DNA from: JADKIH01 sp964595205
GTDB taxonomy: Bacteria; Bacteroidota; Bacteroidia; AKYH767-A; 2013-40CM-41-45
DNA: 64,000 nucleotides
NCBI GenBank assembly: GCA_964595205.1
Contig: CAZQOQ010000002.1
Location: 1 to 64,000 of the forward strand
Reading direction: 5' to 3'
Positions 54,648 through 64,000 of the stretch are shown here, one piece after another. The notes beneath the pieces are model-generated. The model did not search any database. It saw nothing but the letters and a program-made list of their open reading frames with translations, and was not told the origin of the DNA. The first letter of the stretch is position 1, and each line of letters opens with the position of its first letter. The translations under genes were made by a program, and so were the position numbers.

Positions 54648-55067
54648 TTCGTTTATTAGTTAACTAGTTGATTAGTTGATTGGAGGTTTGACAACTTCCT
54701 GATCTGGTTGTAATTTAATTCACTATGTGCGTTGAATTCACGGGTAGTGACAGATGCAGGGAATTGGAAGGATCACAAGTATGGCGTAGGTGTTTTTTAT
54801 TTTACTATTGAACATTTTGGATTGGATTACCTGGAAGAAAAATCAGGCGCAATGATTTTCGTTTTCAGCTACGGTGAAAATTATGCGTATGAGCAGATTT
54901 TTCTCATGAGAATTGCTGTTTTTTTTCCAGGTTATACATATTAGGATGTTAAAAATAGAATAAAAGCTTCCTTTCAGGTTAGCTTTATATTTTTAAAAAA
55001 TGGTACTTTTATTCTTTGAAAAATCCGGAAAGGATTAAATCCCGTTGAATATTCTAAAGAGATAAAA
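54648..55067. other. 420-bp intergenic region before the Ig-repeat T9SS protein
   Basis: It contains two adjacent copies of TAGTTGAT (54665-54680), a simple-sequence type common in Bacteroidota intergenic DNA, and a 9-bp inverted repeat GAATAAAAG/CTTTTATTC (54958-54966 and 55006-55014). A frame of about 70 codons at 54732-54944 begins with TTG and shows no known motif, so I do not call it a gene. Confidence 0.5.
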
Positions 55068-58000
55068 ATGAAAACTCTGAATTCTACGTATGCATTCATT
55101 TTAGTGATGCTGATGACTGTATCCGTAAAAAAAGTCCATGGCCAGGGAAATGATCCCTGTACAGCAACGCTTCTCACCGTTGGTCCAACCTGTGCGACGA
55201 TCAGCGGATCAAACACCGGCGCGACAAATTCGGTAATACCTGATGCAACCTGTGATGGAGGAAACAGTAATGGTGATATTTGGTACACAGCCATTGTTGG
55301 TGCGAATGGAACATTGATCATTAAAACCACACCGGGAACCCTCACAGACATAGGCATGGCGATATATACAGGCAGTACGTGTTCAGCCCTTACGTTTAAT
55401 TCTTGCACAGCCGGTGGCAGTCCAGGTTTCAATAACATGCCATTTAAAAGTCTTTCAGGACTCACTCCGGGAAGCGAAGTATGGATTCGCCTGTGGGATG
55501 TGGGTAACGATGAAACAGGAACATTCAACATTTGCGCCTATGTAAATTGCTCGGCCAGCGTGACGATAACAGGGCCGTCCACCGGGTGTTCGGCATCTTC
55601 CAATCAGTTGTGCGCGACGGCGGGTTTTTCTTCTTATTCATGGACAGGGGGATCTACATCATCATGCATCAATGTAAATTCCACAGCAATTTATACAGTT
55701 ACGGTTACCGATGCAGATGGCTGCACAGCGACGGATACGCATTCGTTTACGGCACTCACCTCTCCTACAGTTACAATCACCGGTCCTTCTTCAGGCTGCA
55801 CGGCCGACAGCCCTCAATTATGCACCCCGGCGGGATTTACGACCTATGCCTGGTCAAATGGGGGCGCAGTTCGATGCATCACTCCAACATCGTCGGCTAC
55901 ATATTCTGTAACGGTTACGGCAGCAAATGGCTGCACAGCCTCCGATACACATCCGATTACAATTTTCTCCTCACCTTCTGTTACGGTGACAGGCCCACCA
56001 TCCAAATGCAGCGGCGGACCTGAGACTTTATGTGTGCCCGGCGGATACAGTTCCTATTTATGGTCAGGCAGCGAGACGACAAACTGTATTGTGCCCAATT
56101 CATCAGGGACGTATTCGGTCACGGTAACCGATGCAAACGGATGTACGGCTTCAGCTTCACAGCCATTGACGGTTCACCAGTCTCCTTCGATTACCGTCAG
56201 CGGCCCGGCTGCCGCCTGTCCCGGTACAAATCCTCAACTCTGCGTTGCAGGAGGTTTTAGCACTTATTCCTGGACGGGAGGCGGAACGAGCAATTGCATC
56301 AATCCATCGACAACCGGAACGTATGTTTGCACTGTCACTGACGGATTTGGTTGTACTGCATCCGATTCGTTATCCATTACTATTTATCCTGCAGCAAGTG
56401 TTTCCATCACCGGTCCCTCATCAGCTTGCGAAGGAACGCCAGTGCAGCTATGCACTCCCGCAACATTCACTACTTACAGCTGGTCAAATGGAGGTACGAG
56501 CGAATGCACAACTCCGGCATCAACGGGCAACTACACAGTTATTGTTACCGATGCAAATGGATGTACCGCCAGCAATAATTTAAATTTTACCCTGAACCCG
56601 AAACCTTCGTCGTCCATTACGGGACCTACCTCAACCTGCAACGGAGCCTCTGCCCAATTATGTGCACCTGCAGGCAGCACATTTTATCTCTGGTCGAACG
56701 GCAATACTAACAGTTGCATTACAGCGACGACGACCGGAAATTATTCTGTAGTGGTAACCGGTGCGAACGGATGCACGAGTTCTTCCACCTTATCCCTGAC
56801 AGTTTTTCCTCCATATGCGATGACCATATCCGGTCCTACGACAGCATGCAGGAGCGCAAACCCACAACTTTGTGCAACCGCAGGAACGTTTACATACCTG
56901 TGGTCCAATGGTGAGACCACACAATGTATCTCACCAACCGTGTCGGGAACCTATACGGTGATTTCTACAAATCAAAACGGATGTACACGTACGGCTTCGA
57001 AAGGTCTTACCATCTATGCATCACTGAATGCAACCATTATCGGTCCTTCTTCTGCCTGCAATGGATCTGAAATTCCGTTGTGCGGTCCTAATGGCAGTAG
57101 TTCTTTCCTGTGGTCGACGGGTGATACTACAGAATGCATCGACGTCACCAATAACGGCGTTTACTCAGTTACGATTTCGGATGTTCATGGCTGCACGGCA
57201 AGCGCAAGTAAAGCGGTTACTTTCTCGTCCACGTTTTCAGTGGATGTTACCGGGCCGCCTTCGGGATGTAATGGCAGTAATTCCCAATTGTGTGTTCCTT
57301 CGGGATACAGGCACTACATCTGGAATACGGGCGATACAACTAAATGCATATTTGTAGATAGTGCGGGTAGTTATTCTGTTACTGTCGAAGACCAAGTGGG
57401 CTGCATTGCGACCGATACATTTAGTATTGTTTTTAATCAACCGCCATCAGTGACTATTTCAGGAACTACGATCATCTGTAACAACTCGCTAGCCAACTGG
57501 TGTGCAACACCCGGCTTTTCAGAATACTTATGGTCAAACGGCGGTACAGGAGAATGCATAAATATTTCCAGTGCGGGTAATTACAGTGTTGAAGCAATCG
57601 ATTCAAACGGGTGTACAGCAACCGATTCTGCCCCCCTCATTGTGGTAGATATTTCACCGGCAATTATCTTGTCTGGAGGCTACCTGATCTGTGACACCGT
57701 TAATCCTCATTACAGGTATTCCTGGACAATCAACGGGCAGCCGACGGGATGTACGGGCGACAGCTGTGCTCCGACATTTTCGGGAATATATTCCGTGAAT
57801 GTAACTGATACCATACTGGGCTGCAGTGAAGCGGCTTCCTTTAACTATGTGCTTCCCGGCATACAGAATAATATTACGGGCGATTACGATATTTCCATTT
57901 ATCCAAATCCGTTTCACAACAGAGAATTTAAAATAAATATTAAGAACTGCGCATCAGAAAAAATAAACATTGATGTCTACAATGCCTATGGAAAAAATGT

Positions 58001-58136
58001 TTATAAGGGTATGTTCCCCATAACTTCTGACGATGAAACGAAGACCATTCAACTTTCTTCCGATGGCGCAGGCGTATACTACATTTATCTACAGACTAAG
58101 AATGGTGTTTTGGTTAAAAAGATCATAAAAGGATAA
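55068..58136 (+). CDS. T9SS-secreted protein with ten four-cysteine Ig-like repeats
   Basis: 1022 aa. A signal peptide (about 1-25, ending VHGQ) is followed by a beta-sandwich domain (about 26-160) resembling a pre-peptidase C-terminal fold (DIWYTAIVGANGTLIIKT). Ten tandem repeats of about 70 residues (about 163-865) carry four cysteines each on the pattern TGPSSxC...QLC...YxWSNG...C...YxVTVTDANGCT, and a degenerate eleventh follows. The tail is a T9SS type A domain (YPNPFHNREFKINI). The cysteine layout suggests two disulfides per repeat (inference). It is a likely adhesin or surface stalk, unrelated at the repeat level to the CTDC proteins. It ends two bases from the convergent small membrane gene, with no terminator between. 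Confidence 0.92.
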   Translation: MKTLNSTYAFILVMLMTVSVKKVHGQGNDPCTATLLTVGPTCATISGSNTGATNSVIPDATCDGGNSNGDIWYTAIVGANGTLIIKTTPGTLTDIGMAIYTGSTCSALTFNSCTAGGSPGFNNMPFKSLSGLTPGSEVWIRLWDVGNDETGTFNICAYVNCSASVTITGPSTGCSASSNQLCATAGFSSYSWTGGSTSSCINVNSTAIYTVTVTDADGCTATDTHSFTALTSPTVTITGPSSGCTADSPQLCTPAGFTTYAWSNGGAVRCITPTSSATYSVTVTAANGCTASDTHPITIFSSPSVTVTGPPSKCSGGPETLCVPGGYSSYLWSGSETTNCIVPNSSGTYSVTVTDANGCTASASQPLTVHQSPSITVSGPAAACPGTNPQLCVAGGFSTYSWTGGGTSNCINPSTTGTYVCTVTDGFGCTASDSLSITIYPAASVSITGPSSACEGTPVQLCTPATFTTYSWSNGGTSECTTPASTGNYTVIVTDANGCTASNNLNFTLNPKPSSSITGPTSTCNGASAQLCAPAGSTFYLWSNGNTNSCITATTTGNYSVVVTGANGCTSSSTLSLTVFPPYAMTISGPTTACRSANPQLCATAGTFTYLWSNGETTQCISPTVSGTYTVISTNQNGCTRTASKGLTIYASLNATIIGPSSACNGSEIPLCGPNGSSSFLWSTGDTTECIDVTNNGVYSVTISDVHGCTASASKAVTFSSTFSVDVTGPPSGCNGSNSQLCVPSGYRHYIWNTGDTTKCIFVDSAGSYSVTVEDQVGCIATDTFSIVFNQPPSVTISGTTIICNNSLANWCATPGFSEYLWSNGGTGECINISSAGNYSVEAIDSNGCTATDSAPLIVVDISPAIILSGGYLICDTVNPHYRYSWTINGQPTGCTGDSCAPTFSGIYSVNVTDTILGCSEAASFNYVLPGIQNNITGDYDISIYPNPFHNREFKINIKNCASEKINIDVYNAYGKNVYKGMFPITSDDETKTIQLSSDGAGVYYIYLQTKNGVLVKKIIKG

Positions 58137-58138
58137 AC

Positions 58139-58444
58139 TCAAAATATCACGGTAAAAGAAATCAGGAAAGTTATCGTAAAGATCAGGACAAGGGCAAGAA
58201 GAAAAATTGCATCTGCAATTCTTTCGTACTTGAAACTGAGTTTTTCATTTAAGCTGCGAATCGAAAGGAAAGAAAAAAAACTGCATGTCATCAGGAGTAT
58301 GGATGCAACTCCGGTACATTCGTCGATGAGTGTGACTTCGCTGAACCGGGAAATTTTCAGGGATGTTAAAACTATGAGACAAAATCCCAGCAGATTCGAT
58401 GAGGTATTTAAAATATGCGGCGACTTATTATCGGTCATGGTCAT
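58139..58444 (-). CDS. Small three-helix membrane protein, function unknown
   Basis: 101 aa with three hydrophobic segments (about 18-30, 44-62 and 75-100) and a conserved-looking N-terminus SPHILNTSSNLLGFCLIVLT. I have the impression that similar small proteins exist in other Bacteroidota, but I cannot name a family. Its stop lies two bases from the stop of the convergent T9SS gene. It sits downstream of the cyclase gene on the same strand with a 62-base gap, so it could be co-transcribed. Confidence 0.65.
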   Translation of the reverse strand: MTMTDNKSPHILNTSSNLLGFCLIVLTSLKISRFSEVTLIDECTGVASILLMTCSFFSFLSIRSLNEKLSFKYERIADAIFLLALVLIFTITFLISFTVIF

Positions 58445-58506
58445 TCATTAGAATATCAAACGAAATTCTGCTGGAAAATTGTTAACAGGTATAATAATTT
58501 CATTCA

Positions 58507-60498
58507 TTATCCGGGGAAGTTCATTTGCCTGATAAGATTCTTATACCGGGGATTATCTTTCATCACAAGAAATACGGGATCGACTTTAAAATATTCGATA
58601 CTCCTGATGTGGTCCTTATAAGCAGTCTCGATCCAGTCCATGGCCCGTTCTGTCTCGTTCAGGTATGTATAAAGGATGGCTATATTCAATGATAGAACTG
58701 TAGATTCAGAATATTTCTTTTTTAATGTTTCAATATATTTGTTGGTCTCATTTCTCTTACCGGATTTCGCATCAACAATAGCTAATTCGAATTCCCTTTC
58801 ATTTTCGTCTTTATTGGCCTCGGCCAGTTTGCGGGCAGCAGTTATATCATTGTTCTGAATAAGGGAAATAAAATACTGATATGCATATGTGGTATAATTA
58901 AGTTCTTCCAGGTTCTTATTTACCTTTTTCAATTCCTCATATTGCCCGGCATAGAAATAAGCCAGAGCCAGGTAACCAAGCGCAGTATTCTGAACGGGAT
59001 CTTTTTCAACGGAGCGTCTGCAGAAATTAATGCTTTCATCGGCTTTGCCGATAACCGTATAAAACCGTCCTGCATTTCGCAATACATAAGTATCTTCAGG
59101 ATCAAGTTTGAGTGCAAGGTCTATTTTTTCCTTCGCACCATAAAAATCGAATTCATTATCCATGATCTCGGCCACGTTTACTGCAGCTATACCCGACGTT
59201 GAATCCAGCTCGAACGCTTTGTATGCAGCCAGCTTTGCATTTTTAAACTCCTCCTGCATGGTATTGTTTGTATTTCTTAAATGACACATCGCCAGGTACG
59301 TCCATGCAAGTGAGAAAGTTGAATCCATCTGAATGGCCTCTTTGAATAAATTCATTGCTTTATCGGAATTCAGTGGATTATCATTCTTCTCATACAGGTA
59401 ACGTCCCTGCAAAAAAATGTTGTATGCCTCCGGTTTGATTTTCGACAATTTTAAATTATCGTCATGCATGAAAGTCACGCGTAAGGCTTCCGTGACCGAT
59501 GCGCTGATCTGGTCCTGCACCTCAAAGATGTCATCGAGGTTCATTTCATAGGTATCGCTCCAAAGATGCGAACCATCGTCAGCCTTGATCAACTGAGTAG
59601 TAATGCGCATTTTATTTTTAGAACTCCTCACACTCCCTTCCAGCAGATAATCGACTTTCAATTTTTCGCCGATCGTCCGTAAGTCTTCGTTTTTCCCTTT
59701 GAAGGCAAAAGAGGAAGTCCGGCCGATGACTTTCAGCTCCGGGAGCTTCGTGAATTTATTAATCAATTCCTCGCTGAGCCCGTCAGAAAAATATTCCTGT
59801 TGCGGATCACCGCTCATATTCACAAAAGGCAGCACGGCAATGGATTTGGTTCGCACTGTATCGACCGGTGAGATGAATATTTTATTAATTCCGTAGAATG
59901 CAAGCACTGCCAAAATCACTGCACCCAGAATATATACAGGGAAGAGCGCCTTTTTCCTTCTGAGTTTACCTGCGAGCTGGCTTCGCTTGGGAATCGGAAA
60001 TCCTTCATTTGACAAAACGAAAACCTCAATCGAGTTCCTCACATTTTTGAATTCAAAGTTTCCAAGTGAAAGCGTCTTAAAGTCTGTCTTATTGGAGATT
60101 TCGTCGTTGATCTTTTTCGAAAAGAGAACCGAACCCGGCACACCAAGTGTCTGGATTCGTGATGCGATGTTTACCGCATCACCAAAAATATCGTTATTCT
60201 CGAAAATAATTTCTCCATAGTGAATGCCAATCCGTAGCTGAATCTCTTTGGTCTCGGAACATTTTTTTTGAATCCTCATCGCCGCATGCAGCGCATCAGA
60301 AACCGTAGGGAAACTAACCATGTTCCCATCACCCATTTCCTTTATCAATATACCACCATAATCTTCGATTATAGGTTTCTGAATCTGCCTGTTCAGCGAA
60401 AGCAGCCTGTATGCTTTCTGCTCATCTTCACCCATCAGCGATGTATAACCGACGATGTCAGTAAACATAACTGCAGCCAGTTGTCGTGTCTGAGACAT
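58507..60498 (-). CDS. Class III adenylate cyclase with TolB-like and TPR domains
   Basis: 663 aa. The N-terminal cyclase domain (about 1-165) has both metal aspartates (Asp14 in FTDIVGYT, Asp57 in EMGDG), the adenine-selecting Lys53 and Asp103, and the transition-state Asn110 and Arg114 in NDIFGDAVNIASR, so it should make cAMP as a homodimer. A transmembrane helix (about 185-205) is followed by a TolB/FlgO-like domain (SIAVLPFVNMSGDPQQEYFS, about 215-350). Tetratricopeptide repeats run to the C-terminus. The cyclase is therefore cytoplasmic and the sensor part probably periplasmic, although orientation is inferred. A partial promoter match, TATCTTTC, lies on the minus strand at 60516-60523. 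Confidence 0.92.
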   Translation of the reverse strand: MSQTRQLAAVMFTDIVGYTSLMGEDEQKAYRLLSLNRQIQKPIIEDYGGILIKEMGDGNMVSFPTVSDALHAAMRIQKKCSETKEIQLRIGIHYGEIIFENNDIFGDAVNIASRIQTLGVPGSVLFSKKINDEISNKTDFKTLSLGNFEFKNVRNSIEVFVLSNEGFPIPKRSQLAGKLRRKKALFPVYILGAVILAVLAFYGINKIFISPVDTVRTKSIAVLPFVNMSGDPQQEYFSDGLSEELINKFTKLPELKVIGRTSSFAFKGKNEDLRTIGEKLKVDYLLEGSVRSSKNKMRITTQLIKADDGSHLWSDTYEMNLDDIFEVQDQISASVTEALRVTFMHDDNLKLSKIKPEAYNIFLQGRYLYEKNDNPLNSDKAMNLFKEAIQMDSTFSLAWTYLAMCHLRNTNNTMQEEFKNAKLAAYKAFELDSTSGIAAVNVAEIMDNEFDFYGAKEKIDLALKLDPEDTYVLRNAGRFYTVIGKADESINFCRRSVEKDPVQNTALGYLALAYFYAGQYEELKKVNKNLEELNYTTYAYQYFISLIQNNDITAARKLAEANKDENEREFELAIVDAKSGKRNETNKYIETLKKKYSESTVLSLNIAILYTYLNETERAMDWIETAYKDHIRSIEYFKVDPVFLVMKDNPRYKNLIRQMNFPG

Positions 60499-60642
60499 AA
60501 AATAAAATTACAGTCGAAAGATAGCATTTTCATGTGATTGGAATTTAAATTCAGGAAAGTTCATTTCCCTTACAATAACAATCATGCATACATGAAAGTA
60601 CCAAAACACCCATAGTGTGGTACTAATAAAAAAGATGAAGAT

Positions 60643-63600
60643 CTAAATTCCTTCCACGGCCTTTACATTGTCCTCCGTATCCCGGTCGATCAGTTTATGC
60701 ATCGGATCAATTCCCGCTTTGACGGGCTGTTTTCCCACGCTGATTACGAATTTCATCTTAGGCTGATCCACAAATTTTTTCGCAAGGTAAATGAGAGAGT
60801 CATTATCGTCGCTACCCTTTGTAAATACTCCAACGTCTATCCATTCATTGAGTGCCGCTTCCGTTTCAGTACCGATGCTGTCTGCATAAACTTTTTTACA
60901 TTCCACTTCAAGCGAAACTTCATAATTGCCATCCCTGGTTTTTTTGGCGACTGCATGCCGGGCCGAATTATTAAACACCGTGATCCTGTCGAACAAATCC
61001 GAAACGACGTTTTGCAGCGAATCCGGAGTTGATTGCCTGATGTATTTCATGAAGTCGACCGTTGTCGGGTATGGAGATTCCTTAAATGCATAGTCAGTAA
61101 CGAATCGTGACAAAGCCGCATTCAGTGAGTCTTCGCCGATATAATCCTTCAATGCATAAAATACGAGACTGCCTTTCTGATAATGTATATATTGCTGGTT
61201 TTCATTTAACGTGATCGGCAATTCACGTTTACGTTCAGCTGATCTTCCACTCAGGTAACGGTCAAGTTCATATTTTAAAAACTTTTCCATGTTATCTTTT
61301 CCATATTCATGTTCCATAACCATTAAAGCCGTGTATTGCGCCATGCTTTCAACCATCATGGTTCCACCCTGCACATTGCCGCCGCACACCTGGTGACCCC
61401 ACCACTGGTGCGCGACTTCATGGGCAGTAACATAAAAGGCCATGTCGATGTCGCTTTCCCTGTCAACATCCATGATGAAGCCGATGCCTTCAGAAAACGG
61501 AATCGTATTTGGAAAAGACTGAGCGAACAATTCATAACGTGGAAATTCGATGATCCGAACCTGTTTATGCTGATACGGACTGAAATGTGTGCCGGCATAG
61601 TCGAGTGTCTTTTTAATAGCAGCAACCATCCGTTTCAGATCGTATTCATGGCCTTTATGATAATAGATTTCTATGTTTATCCCTTTATAAGCATCGCGCA
61701 AAACCTCGTATCTGGCACTTAGAAACGAAACGAAGTTCCAGATGGGAGCATCCATCTTATAATGAAAATACCGTCTGCCGTTCTGCGTCCATTCTCTCTG
61801 GAGATAGCCGGGAGAAATGGCAATCTGGTCAGGAGACGTACTTACGACAGCTTCATAGTTAACCCAATCCGCACACTGGCTCAGGTAAGTATTCTGCAAT
61901 GCCATTGTATCGGAAATGGGGTTCATGCGATGAAGCTTCTTTGGTAAATTCATCTCCTTCCTTCTGTCGTCATCGGTCATTTCATTTCCTTCGTCGTAGC
62001 CGATCTGCGGCATTAGCCCGTTATTGATAAAGGTTCCATTGTATATTACAGATGTGCCTCCGCCGTCGTTCTCAAAACCTTTGGTGAGGTAACTGATATC
62101 AAACATGAGCGTAGTGCTGTCGCCCGGAAAAAGCGGCCGGCTGAGACGATAAATATAGAATCCTTGTTCCTTATCATCGAGAACTTTTTGAGAGCTGATG
62201 CCAAATTTTAATGATGTAACAGTTCCCTCGGGGGGAATGGTGATGATGACAGAATCTACCTGCTGAACGGATTTATTCCTGATCACATACCTCCCTTCGA
62301 GGCGGCAATTTCTTTCATAAGGGAATAAATCAACATTTACATTGATTGAAGTAATACGCGGCTGAACTTTCCGGTTATATTTCCTGTATTTCGTTTCGTA
62401 TTCTGCTGCAATTCTTCTCTCGGCACGGGGTGACCGGTATGTGTTAACAATATTTGTGTTGTAAAATATGAATCCACCGCAAACGACGAATAGAAGCAGG
62501 CATACTAAAATGACAAGTCTGCCTTCGCCCGCCTTCCAGGATGATTTCATTTTTTTTAACCGGGACCTGAAACCTAATTCACTTCCCCGTTTAGCCATTA
62601 AGATAGCTACTGAAAGTAAAATAATTCCCAGCATCAGCCAATAGGTGTTGAACATCAGAATCGGGTAAACAAAGTGTCCGAAACCGTTCATGGCGGAATA
62701 ACTGGTATTGGGTGTATTGCCATAATAAACCAGGTTATGGTTGACATCGTTTGCTGACAGGAAAATGTTGGCTATCCAAAAAATAATAACGAGCGTATGT
62801 CCAAGGAACTTGTTGTTTACCATTGTATGGATGAAGAATGTAAGAAAAGTAATAAGCATCAGGTAAGGAAAAATATTCAGAAGTAAAGATTTAAAATACA
62901 CAGAAAGCTGAAAGTCGAAAAAGCCGTTCACCGATTGGATGATAAGGCCGCATAATATTAATATGCAAAGCAGGAATATTTCGACAAATATCATGGTGGT
63001 AAACTTCGACAAAAGGATCAGCCGGCTGCTGAGTGATGTAGCGTCGATAATAGGGGAAAGTTTTACATTTATTTCTTTCCAGATGAGTTCACCGGAATAA
63101 AATGCGATAATGATGATCAGGAAGAGAATAAAATTCGAAATCAGGATGTCGATGATCATGTAAGTGACCGGGTAGGTTTGCGTTCCATACATGCTGCCGA
63201 TATCGCTGGCATTGGATACAAGCATCAACACTCCACAAAGAGTAATGGCGATAAAGGGGATGGCTTTGATCACACCCCTGAAATCGAATTTGACGAGAAA
63301 CCACCATTGCCTGAGCCGTGTCCTGACGTCCGAAGAATAACTGACAACAGGAATAGCAGTTGAATGAACCTGAAGCGTTTCATCCTCAGACAACTTCATT
63401 CTCTTCTTCCGCTGTGGAAACGATTTTGAAAATTTAAATAATTTATAGAAGGCAAAACCGGCGATGAGAGCAACGGTAGACCATAAAATGCGGTTATAAA
63501 GCAGCAAGCCGGTAAGCGGAATCAACATCGTGTTTTTCTCAGCTACGGTCCAGTATCGCGTAATGTTTGTTGTGGCAGAAAAACCGAACGGATCGAGTAT

Positions 63601-64000
63601 GGACAGAATCCGGTTATGTTCGATGTCTCTTTGATTGGAAATAATAATAAGATAAAGTGCAAAGATGATCACCCCCTGAACATAGATAGCCAGCTGATTC
63701 CGGAAATAACTTCCCATGGCAAAAAAAAGCAATCCGAAGATGAATAAGTCGGGCACAATATAAATCAGGAAAGAATTCAGATAAGCGACCGGCATTACGG
63801 GTCCGATGTGCTCCGTGTCTACTCCGGGAAAAATACTGCCAATGAAATTACCGAAGAGTATGCCGCTGAATACGAAGAGCGCAATTGCATAAGAGCCAAA
63901 GAATCTTCCTGACAGATACTCCCATTTTTTCACGGGAGTGGTAAACATAATTTCATGGAAGTTATGCTCGAAATCGCGGAATACGGGAACACCCATAATT
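60643..64000 (-). CDS. ABC transporter permease fused to M1 family aminopeptidase, 5'-truncated by window edge
   Basis: At least 1117 residues; the frame stays open past the ATG at 63996 to the window edge, and family members have about 60-100 more N-terminal residues, so the start is missing. The N-terminal half (to about 520) holds many transmembrane helices of an ABC-2-type permease, beginning NFHEIMFTTPVKKWEYLSGR. A helix at about 505-525 leads to a large extracytoplasmic M1 peptidase domain with the zinc motif HEVAHQWWGH (His859, Glu860, His863) and a third ligand Glu883 in MMVESMAQY. Such fusions are known in Bacteroidota, usually beside an ABC ATPase gene, which would lie right of this window. 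Substrate unknown. Confidence 0.9.
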   Translation of the reverse strand, partial: IMGVPVFRDFEHNFHEIMFTTPVKKWEYLSGRFFGSYAIALFVFSGILFGNFIGSIFPGVDTEHIGPVMPVAYLNSFLIYIVPDLFIFGLLFFAMGSYFRNQLAIYVQGVIIFALYLIIISNQRDIEHNRILSILDPFGFSATTNITRYWTVAEKNTMLIPLTGLLLYNRILWSTVALIAGFAFYKLFKFSKSFPQRKKRMKLSEDETLQVHSTAIPVVSYSSDVRTRLRQWWFLVKFDFRGVIKAIPFIAITLCGVLMLVSNASDIGSMYGTQTYPVTYMIIDILISNFILFLIIIIAFYSGELIWKEINVKLSPIIDATSLSSRLILLSKFTTMIFVEIFLLCILILCGLIIQSVNGFFDFQLSVYFKSLLLNIFPYLMLITFLTFFIHTMVNNKFLGHTLVIIFWIANIFLSANDVNHNLVYYGNTPNTSYSAMNGFGHFVYPILMFNTYWLMLGIILLSVAILMAKRGSELGFRSRLKKMKSSWKAGEGRLVILVCLLLFVVCGGFIFYNTNIVNTYRSPRAERRIAAEYETKYRKYNRKVQPRITSINVNVDLFPYERNCRLEGRYVIRNKSVQQVDSVIITIPPEGTVTSLKFGISSQKVLDDKEQGFYIYRLSRPLFPGDSTTLMFDISYLTKGFENDGGGTSVIYNGTFINNGLMPQIGYDEGNEMTDDDRRKEMNLPKKLHRMNPISDTMALQNTYLSQCADWVNYEAVVSTSPDQIAISPGYLQREWTQNGRRYFHYKMDAPIWNFVSFLSARYEVLRDAYKGINIEIYYHKGHEYDLKRMVAAIKKTLDYAGTHFSPYQHKQVRIIEFPRYELFAQSFPNTIPFSEGIGFIMDVDRESDIDMAFYVTAHEVAHQWWGHQVCGGNVQGGTMMVESMAQYTALMVMEHEYGKDNMEKFLKYELDRYLSGRSAERKRELPITLNENQQYIHYQKGSLVFYALKDYIGEDSLNAALSRFVTDYAFKESPYPTTVDFMKYIRQSTPDSLQNVVSDLFDRITVFNNSARHAVAKKTRDGNYEVSLEVECKKVYADSIGTETEAALNEWIDVGVFTKGSDDNDSLIYLAKKFVDQPKMKFVISVGKQPVKAGIDPMHKLIDRDTEDNVKAVEGI

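Noticed and set aside
54732..54944. 70-codon frame between yqgE and the Ig-repeat T9SS gene
   Set aside because: It begins with TTG in a region with simple repeats and shows no motif.
1..64000. Defence system, prophage, integron or secondary-metabolite cluster
   Set aside because: No integrase, transposase, phage structural gene, nuclease-helicase cassette, reverse transcriptase or biosynthetic megaenzyme was found in any frame; the giant genes are repeat proteins, not synthases.

Overview
The window looks like a chromosome segment from a member of the Bacteroidota. The evidence is four large proteins (three complete, one truncated by the left edge) with type A type IX secretion (T9SS) C-terminal sorting domains, a porT-like T9SS gene behind ubiE, a complete moxR/DUF58/batA-E operon, promoters of the TAnnTTTG type, and Bacteroidota-style families (DUF4293, GEVED, SprB repeats, M1 peptidase fused to an ABC permease). 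No rRNA, tRNA, insertion sequence, phage gene or CRISPR array was recognised. Identifications rest on reading motifs and translations; no database search was possible.

Left third (1-25.9 kb): secreted surface proteins. Two giant tandem paralogues (1-8436, 5'-truncated by the window edge, and 9538-22365, 4275 aa) are mosaics of parallel beta-helix modules, SprB repeats, hyalin-like Ig repeats, long arrays of short two-cysteine repeats resembling the Dictyostelium CTDC repeat (55 and 28 units), PKD-like domains and a T9SS tail. The CTDC arrays have a hierarchical structure: about 75-bp monomers, 150-bp dimers, and a 123-residue (exactly 369 bp) five-unit super-module found four times in the first protein and once in the second. 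In both proteins a foreign domain sits inside a single Ig-like repeat; in the second it is an ALK/LTK-type glycine-rich domain. A third T9SS cargo with two GEVED domains follows.

Middle (25.9-42.3 kb): a TMEM175-type channel gene, an Opp/Dpp-like binding lipoprotein with two permeases but no ATPase, then the MoxR-Bat operon ending with a small phosphoesterase, a convergent DUF4293 membrane protein, and rho.

Right third (42.3-64 kb): lon is transcribed leftward and is divergent from an aspartate-type aminotransferase. The shared control region carries two near-identical palindromes (GTCAAWCTGAC). Then come a heptose-7-phosphate kinase-like gene, ubiE, porT, an FAD oxidoreductase, a leftward operon of pdxH, a membrane phosphoesterase and a TrmH-type methyltransferase, yqgE, a further T9SS cargo with ten four-cysteine repeats, a small membrane protein, an adenylate cyclase/TolB-like/TPR protein, and a partial ABC permease/M1 aminopeptidase.

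Functional picture: T9SS machinery (porT) and several T9SS substrates share the segment with envelope-stress and aerotolerance functions (Bat), proteolysis (Lon) and housekeeping genes. The most unusual content is the pair of giant mosaic repeat proteins.
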